Below, piece by piece: positions 27,935 through 39,900 of a stretch of DNA of 59,425 bases. The notes below the pieces were generated by a model. It saw only the letters and a list, made by a program, of their open reading frames with translations. It made no database searches and was not told the DNA's origin. Each line of letters starts with the position of its first letter. The stretch's first letter is position 1. Both the position numbers and the translations under genes were made by a program. Source of the stretch: Acidimicrobiales bacterium (GTDB lineage: Bacteria; Actinomycetota; Acidimicrobiia; Acidimicrobiales; SHLQ01); the NCBI GenBank assembly GCA_020629635.1, contig JAHDCX010000019.1, positions 1-59,425 of the forward strand, read 5' to 3'.

Positions 27935-30900
27935 ATGTTCCCGCGTCCCACTCCGCCGAGCAGTCGTCACCACGGCCGATTCGGCGTTCTCCTCTCGCGT
28001 TCGTTCGCTGTGGCCCAGCGCAGCCTCGTGCGCCCACTTGGCGCAATCACGGCCTTTGCGCTCGTCGCGACCGTCGTGTCGGTGCTGCCAGCGTTGGCGG
28101 CAACCCCCCCGGCGATCTCGGGCACGCTGTTCCGTGACGTCAATGCCAACGATGCGTTCGACGCGGGCGAACCTCCCTTGGCCGGCGTCGAAGTCGTGCT
28201 GCGCGACGCGGTGAGTGGCCTCGTCGTGGCTGGGCCGATCATCACGGCTGCCGATGGGATCTATACCTTCGAGAATCTGCCTCCCGGCGATTACGTCGTC
28301 GACATCGATGCCCCGGTCAACTATCTCGTCTCGGGCGCCTCGCCGGACAACGCCTTCACGCCCACCGGAGACGGGACAACAGGTCGCACCGCACCGATCA
28401 CCGTCGGTCCGACAGATGACCTCATCGTCGATGGCCTCATCCGGCCACGACCCGAGCTCCTCCTCGGCTACTTCGCCACTGGACTCGTCGATGGCTCGCC
28501 GACCTTCAACACCACCGGCACCTGTGCGAGCCCGACAGACGCATCCATCGACGGCGATGACTGCGGCGACAGCAACGGCGTGTTGCGCAACAACGACACG
28601 CTGGTCTCGAACGTGTCGGTCGTCGCCGACAACTACGAGCCCGGCGCGCCCGACCTGCAGAACGTGATCTTCGAGCAGACGATCTTTCCCGGCCCTGGCG
28701 CCGACGTGAACTTCGACCGCATTCCGGCGATCTGCAATCCGCCCGTCGGCGGGTCCAACCCGCCGTCGACCATCGTGACCAATCCGGACGGCTCCATCGT
28801 GCTCACGTGCAATCTGGGAGTCATGACCGAAGGCGCCGCCAAGACGTTCAGTACCACCATCGTGCCCTCAGGCACGTCGGAGAACGGCTCGACCTTCAGC
28901 GTCGAACAGCGCGTCTACTCCGTCGACGACGACGGCTTGGACAACGCCGTCCCCCAGGAGCTCGACACCCCGTTCGATGACTTCACGGTCTCGGCCGGAC
29001 CGGCCTACGACCTCATCAAGAATCGCTTCCACAACATCGACGCCATCACCCGGACGATCGACGGCGAGACGCTGCAGGGCTACCTCACCTACTTCACCTT
29101 CGGAATCGGCGCGACTCGTGCGGTCGGTGTCGAGGAGCTGCAGCAACCGATCTCGATCATGGATTCGATCACGGCGGTCGGTCCCGACGGTGTCAGCGCC
29201 GTGCCCTCCTTCGAGTACTACATCACCGAGTGTCGACCGAACCCGACCTTGTGGGGCGAGACCGTGCTGGGGGTCGAGACCTACTACGGAAACTCCCAGC
29301 CGATCGAGCGGAAGGTCGTCGACTCCGGCACCTGTACCTACAACCGCCCGACGCCCGGCGACGTCGATTCACCGTACGAGCTGACCCTCCAGGGCATCGA
29401 CATGTCGGGTCTGCGGTATCCGACCGAGCAGGTCAATGGAGCTGACCTGTCGGCCGGTCCGTACTACGTCGGCTACTACCGTGTGCAGGTCTTCATCCCG
29501 TACCGCGCGATCGAACCGACCGATGGCGATCCCAACAACAACCAGGGGTCCATCCAGCTCACCAATGAGCTATACGACTTCGATCCGGACTCGCCCACCG
29601 GTACGTCGAACTTCGGAGCAGGATTCGAGCCCGGATACAACGGTGCGCTCATGGAGGACGGCAGTCGCTCCAACAACATCGTCGGCCCGACCACCTACGA
29701 GCTCCGCGTTCGAGGGACGTGGACCAAGTACCTGCGCGGCGGCGTGAACAACGTCAACGGCGTCAGCAATCCGCTGATCTCCGGACAGACCGGATCGCAT
29801 TCGGGTGACGGCGAACTCGAACCCGGTCAGACCATGCACGGCCTGATCCCGTTCACGAACACCGGATCGACGATCATGACCAACCCTCGTGTGTGCGACG
29901 TCTTCGACAACTCGACGATGGTCCTCACCAACAACAGCCACGACGGCGGCCACGCCTTCGTCGGCCGGTACAAGCGAGTGCCGACGTACGAGACGAGCTG
30001 GCCGACCGAATGGGTCGTCGAGTACGCCGCGGCCGATCTTTCCGGGGTCGACCCGCTCGACAACAACGCCGACGGGGTCCTCGACCGCGACCTGACCACC
30101 GGGCGCTACCTCGGCGACTGGTCAGACCAGGCGGCGGTGCGATGCTCCGACATCCCCGACACCGACTACCAGACCGATCCCACCCTCGTCCCGGGTGGGA
30201 TCGACGCGGTCAATGTCGTTCGGGTCCGGCCCGTCGACGCGAACACCACCCTCGAACCCGGAGAGCAGGTCCGTCTCGTCGTACCGCTCGAAGCGCGAGA
30301 CACGTTCTTCGGAGGCCCGCACGCAGGAGACCCGATTCCGACGGGCACTGTCCTCGCCAACTATGGCGCCGTCCGCAGCGATCAGTGGGGAGCGGGCTGG
30401 ACGGCACGGAACTACCTGCCCTCACCCGAGACCACGAACGGCGACGGCGACCGAGTGACACTCACGCGGGCGCAAATCCGGTTGCAGAAGCACACGCTCG
30501 AACCGGCGACGGCGGTCGGCGAGACCGGCTCGACCATCGCTGGCCAGCAGATCGTGTGGGAGCTGATCCCCACCGTGATCTCGTCGAACGGTGCCGCCGT
30601 CGCCAGCAACGTCGTGATCACCGACATCCTCCCGCCCGAGGCGTCCTACAACGACGCGTGTACGGCTTCGTATCCAGGGGGTACTCCCGCGGACCTCATC
30701 CAGCCGAACACCCCGTCAGCTGGATACACGACGTTGATCTGGAACATGGGCGACCTCCCGTCCAACACCGCCATCCCACCACTCATCATCTGCACCGACT
30801 CCGATCCGCTGGCCCCCAACGGTGCCTCGGTCGTGAACTACGCCGAAATGGAGTCCGACAACACCGTCTCGGTACTGCGTCAGCGCTCGGACGAACACAC

Positions 30901-33900
30901 AATCCTTCTGGAGCAAGTGGGGTCGATCCAGGCATCGAAGACGGTCGACCTGACCCTCGACGACGTGGGCGATGATCAGGTGCACACGCTGGGCTTCGGC
31001 AACTTCTCGGCGAACTTCACCGTCGAGCCCCCGGTCGTCATCGACGTCCTTCCCTGGAATGGCGACGGAACCCCGGGCAACCCGAATTTCCGTGATCCGG
31101 CCAGCGATTTCTCCGGGACCATCGAGCTGACCGGCCCGCCGACAGTGACCTGGTTCGACGGCACGACGCCGGTCGCAGGCGACCCGTTCCCGTCGTTGGG
31201 TGACTTCGTCTACTCCGCGGACGCACCCAGCACGATCACTCTGGACCCCGACGCGGACGCGGCGGCGAACACGACGACGTGGTGCTCAGAGAGCGGTGGC
31301 ACGTTCACACAGGTCTCCGGACCCGTTGGTGGCGTCTGCCCGACGGCCTGGGGAGACGTGACGGCGTTCAAGTTCTCCTCGAACTACGACCTCGCCCGCG
31401 ATGGTGACCCCCGACAGGGCATGAACATCGAGATCACCCTCCAGGCCGACAACAACGAGCCCGGCGACGTGTACACCAATCGTTTCGGGGTGGACTCGCC
31501 ATCGCTGCCGGCTGCTCAGTTCCTTCGGTCGAACAACGTCACCGTGCGGGTCGCGAGCTACTCGATCGGCGACTTCGTGTTTGTCGATGCCGATGGCGAC
31601 GGCGCCTTCGATCCCACCATCGATGTGCCCGCCCCCGATGGCGTGGTCGTCGAACTTCGGCGACCGGACGGAACCTTTGTGGCCTCCACCTCCACAACGG
31701 TGCTCGGCGGCGGCCGCTACCTCTTTCCACAGCTCGACTCCGGCGACTACATCGTCACGCTCCCCGCCTTCAACTTCGCTCCTGGAGCGCCGCTCGCGGA
31801 CTGGGTGGTCACCCCGACGACGGGGGCCGAGAACGATGACGACAACGAGACCGTCGATCAGCATGGATTCACGATCGGCTCCGAGGCCGTCGACGGCGTC
31901 ACCACCTCGACACTGACGCTCTCGGCGATTCCGCCGGGTCCGGGCCAGATTCCCGTCGGCGAGGAGCCGACCGGAGACAATCTGGCAGGGATCACCGATC
32001 TCACACTCGACGACTTCTCGAATCTCACCCTCGACATTGGTCTCATCGGTCCGCCCGATGTCCAGATCATCAAAGAGGTCTGCACGCCGGGCAGCGCCTG
32101 CTCGCCAACAGCAGCCATCGGTGACGACGGCTGGGCACAGAGCGCAACCGTGCCGTTCAACGATGACGGGACGTTCCGAATCACCGTCATCAACACCGGT
32201 TGGCAGATTCTCCAGAACCTCGAGGTGACCGACGCCGTCACCCCCGACTGCGACGCAACACCGGCCACCGAAGGGGGGCTCACTTCGCTTGCACCGACCC
32301 GCTCGGTGTCTTGGACCTGCACCTACACAAACGTCCGCAACGACGTTCTCAACACTGCCAGCGTCGAAGGCACCGGTTTGCTCGGCGAGATGGTGAGCGA
32401 CAGCGACTCGGCCGAGATCGAAACGCCCGCGTCGGACCCTGACGTGGAGATCGAGAAGTACGTCAACGGTCAGACCGCCGACAATGCCCCCGGGATCTAC
32501 GTCGGAACGGGTTCGGCGTTGTCGTTCACGTTCGACGTCACGAACCCCGGCACCGTCCCGCTCGAGAACGTGGAGGTGGTCGACGATGGAGGGACGCCCG
32601 CGGACCTCGGCGACGACACCACCTACACCATCGCTGACCTCGTCTCGGGCGACACCGATGGCGACAATCGGCTCGATCCCGGCGAAACCTGGCGATTCGG
32701 TCCCCTCAACGACACCGCGTCCTCGGGGATCTTCACCAACTGGGCGACCGTCACCGGCGATCCGACGAATGGCGCGGCAGAAGTCACCGACAGCGACCCC
32801 GCCAACGCCTTTGGCTCTGATGGCGGCATCGCCGTCGTGAAGTACGTGAACGGCGACGACGCAGACACCGCTCCGGGCATCTGGGTCCCGGTCGGAGGCG
32901 CCGTCACGTGGACGTACGACGTCACGAACACAGGCAACGTCGCCCTCGGCAACGTTGGTGTGAGCGACGACAACGCGACGCCGGGATCCACCGGTGATGA
33001 CTTCACCGCCGCCTACCAATCCGGTGACACCAACACCAACGGCCTGCTCGACCTCGGCGAAACCTGGCGCTTCGAGGCCACGGGCACGGCCTCGACGGGG
33101 TTGCACACCAACATCGCAACGGCTTCGGGGACGACGCCGACCGTGACCAACCCTGACGGCTCCACCAGCGCAGGGACGACGCTCACCGCCACCGAGATCG
33201 CCAACTACACCGGCGTTGACGCCCAGATCGCGATCGAGAAGTCGACCAACACCGTCGACGCCGACGTCCAACCCGGCGTGTACGTTCCGACCGGATCGAC
33301 CGTGACGTGGGAGTACCTCGTCACGAACCCCGGGAACGCACCGGTTGGCTCGATCCAGGTGACTGACGACAACGGCACACCAGGGACCGCAGCAGATGAC
33401 GTGTCGCCCGTCTTCCAGTCCGGCGATTCCGACGGCGACGGACTCCTCGATCCTGGAGAGACCTGGACCTACCGCCTCACCGGCCCCGCCCCATCTGGCG
33501 CGTACACGAATCTGGGTTCGGTGACCGGACGGGGGCCGTCGACGACGAACCCCGATGGGTCGACGACCGCTGGCGTGGCGGTGAGTGACGACGACCCATC
33601 GAATCTCACCGGCTCGACGCCTGGCATCCAAGTCGTCAAGACGGTCAATGGCGACGATGCCAACAGTGCTCCCGGTGTCTATACGACGGTCGGTGGCGCC
33701 CTCACCTGGACCTACACCGTGACCAACACCGGCACCGTGCCCCTGTCGGGCGTGTCGGTCGCCGATGACAACGGCACACCCGCGACCGGCGACGACTTCA
33801 CGGCCACCTATCAGTCGGGCGACACGAACACGAACGCTCTCCTCGACGTCGGCGAGACCTGGACCTACACGGCGACTGGTACGCAACCGTCCGGCCAGTA

Positions 33901-36900
33901 CACCAACAACGCCACGGCGACCGGCACCGGACCGGACACGACCAACCCGGATGGAACGACCACAACGGGGCAGACCGTGGTCGACGGCGATCCGGCATCG
34001 TCGTATGGCTACGTCGCGGGGATCGACATCGAGAAGTCGATCAATGGCATCGACGCCGACACCGCCCCAGGTGTCTACATCCCGACCGGTTCGACCCAAT
34101 CCTGGACCTACACAGTGACAAACACGGGCAACGTGGCGCTCGGGTCCATCGTCGTCACCGACGACGCCGCAACGGCAGCGACGGGCGATGACTTTGCGCC
34201 CACCTTCCAGTCCGGCGATACCGACGCCGACGGTCAGCTCGACGTGGGAGAGACGTGGATCTACACGGCCACGGGCACCCAACCCGCTGGCCAGTACACC
34301 AATGTTGCCGACGTGCAGGGTGTGCCGCCGGCGATCACCGCTCCAGGCGGAGCCGTCGTGCCGGCAACGCCCGTCACCGACGATGATCCAGCCAACTCGT
34401 TCGGATCGAGCCCTGGCCTCACCGTCGTGAAATCCGTGAATGGCGACGACGCGAACTCGGCTCCCGGCGTATTCGTCGATCCGGGCGACCCGATCACGTT
34501 CACCTACGTGGTGACCAACACCGGCAACGTCGACCTCACCGGGGTGACCTTGTCGGACGACGCTGGCACTGCCGCGACCGGCGATGACTTCGCTCCGACC
34601 CTCGTGTTGGGCGACACGGACAACGACGGCGTTCTCGATGTCGGTGAAGTCTGGACATACACCGCGACCGACACGGCCGTCGTCGGTCAATACACGAATA
34701 CCGCATCGGTCAGCGGTAATGCACCGGGCACGACCAATCCCGATGGTTCGACCACTCCAGGCGTCACCCTCGAAGACGATGACGTGGCGAACGCCTTTGG
34801 TGTCGACCCGGGCATCGACGTCGTCAAGTCGGTGAATGGCGACGACGCGAACTCCGCTCCGGGAATCTATGTGACTGTCAGCGGACCGCTCACCTGGACC
34901 TATGAGGTCACGAACACCGGCAACATCGCCCTCGCATCGGTCGGGGTGAACGATGATGCTGGCACCGCGGCCACAGGCGACGACTTCGCCGCGACCTATC
35001 AGTCCGGTGACCTCAACAATGACGGCCTCCTCGATGTCGGCGAAACGTGGATCTTCACGGCGACCGGCACCGCAACGGTCGGGCCATACGAGAACAACGG
35101 CGTCGCCTCCGGCACGAGCCCCGAAGTCACGAACGCCGACGGCTCAACGGCTGGGGACATCACCGTGTCCGCGGACGATCCCGCGAACCATGTGGGCGTC
35201 GACGCCCAGATCGTCATCGAGAAGTCCACGAACACCGTCGATGCCGACATCCAGCCAGGCGTGTACGTCCCGACGAGTGAAGCGGTGACCTGGGAGTACG
35301 TCGTCACCAACCCCGGCAACTCTCCGATTTCGACGGTTCGAGTCGTCGACGACAACGGTACGCCTGGCGTCGCCGGCGACGACGTGTCGCCGGTTTACCA
35401 GTCCGGCGACACGAACGGCGACGGCCTGCTCGATCCGACCGAGACGTGGCGATACCGCCTCGCCGGCAACGCCACCTCCGGTCCGTACACGAACCTCGGC
35501 TCGGTGACGGGGCGTGGACCGTCCACGACCAACCCCGACGGTTCGACGACGACTGGCGTCGGCGTCAGCGACGATGATCCATCCAATCTCACGGGATCAA
35601 CACCCGGCATCCAGATCGTCAAGGCTGTCAACGGCGACGACGCCAACACCGCCCCCGGCATCTACACAACAGTTGGCGGCGCGCTGACGTGGACCTACTC
35701 CGTCACCAACACGGGGACCGTGCCACTTTCGGGAGTGACCGTCACCGACGACAACGGAACGGCCGCCACCGGTGACGACACGACGCTCACCGTCGCCGAC
35801 CTCGTCTCCGGCGACACGAACGCCGATGGGCTCCTCGACGTCGGTGAGACGTGGACCTTCTCGCTCAGCGGCACGCAACCGAGCGGTGCGTACATGAACA
35901 CCGCGACGACGACCGGAACCGGACCATCGACGACCGACGTCGACGGCTCGACGACGCCAGGAACGTCGGTGTCCGACGACGATGTCGCCCATTCATACGG
36001 CTACGTCGCCGGTATCGACGTCGAGAAGTCGGTCAACACCGTCGACGCCGACTCGGCCCCCGGCATCTACATCCCCACGGGCGCGTCTCAGACCTGGACG
36101 TACACCGTGACGAACACCGGGAACGTCGCCCTCGCAAACGTGACCCTCTCCGACGATGCCGGTACCGCTGGCGCGACCGGCGATGACTTCGCTCCAGCGC
36201 TTCAATCAGGCGACACCGACGGCGACGGCCAGCTCGACGTCGGCGAAACGTGGATCTACACCGCAACGGGCACGCAACCCGCCGGGCAGTACACGAACCT
36301 CGCCGATGTCGCTGGCACACCGCCGGCAATCACGGCACCGGACGGCTCGACGACCGCCCCAACCCCGGTCACCGACGACGACCCGGCCAATTCGTTCGGT
36401 TCGTCACCAGCCGTCAGCGTGGTCAAGTCCGTGAACGGCCAAGACGCCAACACCGCACCGGGCATCATGGTCGAGCCCGGCGATCCCATCTCCTTCAGCT
36501 ACGTCGTCACCAACACCGGGAACGTCGACCTGTCGGGCGTGGTCCTCACCGACGACGCAGGGACGGCCGCCACCGGCGACGACTTCTCTCCGACGCTCAC
36601 AGCCGGCGACACCGACAACGACGGCGTCCTCGACGTCGGCGAGATCTGGACGTACACCGCAACCTCGACCGCGACGACGGGTCAGTACACGAACATCGGC
36701 GACGTCGAGGCCACCGGCCCGACCACGACAAACCCCGACGGAACGACAACGGCCGGCGAAACCGTCACCGATGACGATCCCGCCAACGCCTACGGCATCG
36801 ACCCCGCCATCGCCGTCACGAAGCTCGTCAACGGCGCTGACGCCAACAGCGCCCCTGGCGTCTACATCCCGACCGGCGACGCGATCGTCTGGACGTACCA

Positions 36901-39900
36901 GGTCACGAACCCTGGAAACACCGCGCTCGCATCGGTCGGCGTGACCGACGATGCCGGCACTCCGGGATCGATCGGCGATGACTTCGCCGCCACCTTCCAG
37001 TCGGGCGACACCGACAACGACGGACTTCTCGACCCCGGCGAGACGTGGATCTTCACGGCCAACGGCACCGCCGTCGACGGTCCGTACACGAACGAAGGGT
37101 TGGCGACAGGCACCGCGCCGGACGTGACCAACGCTGATGGCTCGACGACTGCAGGCGAGACCGTCACCGATGACGACCCCGCCAACCACGTCGGATCTGC
37201 ACCCGACATCGACGTCGAGAAGTCGACGAACTCCATCGACGCCGACACCGCACCCGGCGTCTACATCCCGACGGGCGGCGCAGTCACTTGGACCTACACC
37301 GTCACGAATCCCGGCACCGTGCCGCTCAGCGACGTCGAGGTTGTCGACGACGCCGGCACCGCGGCGACGGGAGACGACTGGACGCTGACCGTGGCCGATC
37401 TCATCTCCGGGGACACCGACAACGACGGGCTCTTGGACCCCGGCGAAACCTGGATCCTGCGCGCGACCGGAACCGCCGATCGGGGCCCCTACCAAAACAC
37501 TGCCGACGCCACCGGTACGGCGCCAACGACGCAGAACGCGGACGGATCCACGACCCCTGGCGTCGACGTCGGGGATGACGATCCGTCCAATCTCACCGGC
37601 TCGACGCCGGGCATCGATCTGGTGAAGGCGGTCAACGACCGCGACTCCAACACGGCGCCGGGGATCAACATCGTCGCTGGCGCGCCGGTGGAGTGGACGT
37701 TCACGGCGACGAACACCGGAAGCGTGCCGCTCAGCGATGTCGAGGTCACCGACGACGCCGGCACGCCCGCCGTCCTCGGGGACGACTTTGTGCTGGGCGC
37801 CGCCGATCTGGCCTCCGGCGACACCGACTCCGACGGCCAACTCGACGTCGGGGAGACCTGGGTCTGGATCGTCGCCGATACGGCGGTCACCGGCGGCTTC
37901 GTCAACACCGCCGACATCGAAGGCACCGCACCAGCGACCACGAACCCGAACGGTTCGACGACTCCCGGTGTCGTCGTGACCGACGAGGACCCGGCCGCCT
38001 ACTGGGGAACAACGAGCGGCATCCGCGTCGAAAAGGCCACCAACGGCGCAGATGCCGACACCGCACCCGGCGTCTGGATTGACGCTGGAGACCCGGTCGT
38101 CTGGACGTACATCGTCACCAATACCGGAAACGTGCAACTCGCCGACGTCGAGCTCACCGATGACGCCGGTACGAGTGGAGACGCAGGAGACGACCTCGTG
38201 ATGGGCGTCGCTGACCTGCTCACCGGAGACACGGATGGTGACGGCAACCTCGACCCGGACGAGGTCTGGGTGTTCGAGCAGGCCGGAACCGCCGCATCCG
38301 GGGCCTACGTCAACCTCGCGGATGTGTCCGGACGGGCACCCGACACGGTCAACGCCGACGGATCCGTGACTGGCGGTGTCCTCGTGATCGACGAAGACCC
38401 ATCCAACCACTTCGGCATCGAGCCGGCGCTCGAACTGCAGAAGTACGTGAACACCGTCGACGCCGACGTTGCCCCGGGTGTGTACATCGCAGGCGGAGAC
38501 CCAATCATCTGGTCCATCGTCTTGACCAACACCGGCAACGCTCCACTCGACGATGTCGAGGTCATCGACGACGCTGGGACGCCCGACGATCCCGCCGACG
38601 ACGAGACCCTGACGGCGGCGAATCTCGCGTCGGGCGACACGGATCTCGACGGGATCCTCGATGCCGGTGAATCCTGGACGTGGACGCTCGGCGGGACCGC
38701 GCTCGACGGACCGTTCGTCAACACCGCCGCAGGATCGGCCGCAGCACCCGACACGACGGACACGTCCGGCGTCGTCTCGCCAGGCGTTGTGCTCGAAGAC
38801 GACGATCCGGCGCATCACCACGCCTCGGTCCCGTCGCTCGAGGTCGAGAAGTACGTCGAAGGAGAAGACGCGGACACAGCCACAGGGCCTTTCATCCCCT
38901 TCGCCGACATCGTCGACTGGACCTACGACGTCACCAACACCGGCAACGTGGCGTTGAGCGACCTCGAACTCGTCGACGACGCCGGCAGCGTCGGCGACGC
39001 AACCGACGATTGGACGCTGACCAGCGCGGACGTGTTGGCGGGAGACGACAACGACGACGGTGTCCTCGACCCCGGGGAGACCTGGTCGTTCTCCGCCTCT
39101 GGTGTGGCGGACTTCGGTCCGTACGTGAACGTCGCCGAAGTCACGGCGACCGCGCCCGACACCGTCGGCTTCGACGGCCGCACCATCGATGGGGCGGTCC
39201 TGAATGCCGACGACCCGGCACACCACGTCGGGTTCTCGTCAGGGGTCGTCATCGAGAAGGCGGTGAACGACGATCCGGCCGACGACGCTCCCGGTCTGCT
39301 CGTCCCCGCCGGTGACGACGTCGCCTGGACCTACCGAGTCATCAACACGAGTGAGACGTGGTTGACGAACGTCGTCGTCACCGACGACCAAGGCGTGGCG
39401 GTCTCGTGTCCTCAGGACTGGCTCGCCCCATTCGACGACGCGCTCGGTCGTCACGAGATGATCTGCACCGGCGGCCCGGAGCCTGCGGCACCCGGTGCCT
39501 ATGTCAACGTCGGTACGGTGACGGGAGTCCCGCACGTTCCTTCGCCGAGCGCCGATCCCAACGACGTCGACCCCCAAAGCGACCTGGTTCCCGTCGTCGA
39601 CGCGGACGGCAACCCCGTCGAGCAGCCGACCGCAAGCGACCCTGCTCATCACTTTGGTACGGCGCCGGCGATCGAGCTCGTGAAGGAGGTCTGCCTCGAT
39701 CCAGAGACGGGCTGCCCGATCAATGACGAGGACGCATGGGTGAGCTTCACTCAACTTCCGACCGGCGCCGACGTCACGTGGCGACTCGTCGTCACCAACA
39801 CGGGCAACATCGACCTGTCGAACGTCGCCGTCGAAGATTCGGTCACGCCCGCATGCGCTCGCACGTTCGACACCCTCGCGCCCGGAGCATCCGAACAGTG

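Noticed and set aside
31286-34690. A 1134-codon open frame on the minus strand
   Set aside because: It is the shadow of the second giant gene; it reads as Arg/Gly/Val-rich low-complexity sequence repeating with the modules and shows no family features. The long minus-strand frames at 36404-39226 and 3678-5198 are the same kind of shadow.
32440-39660. Module repeats of the second giant gene as a CRISPR-like array
   Set aside because: The units are about 400 bp, translated, diverged, and have no unique spacers; they are protein modules.
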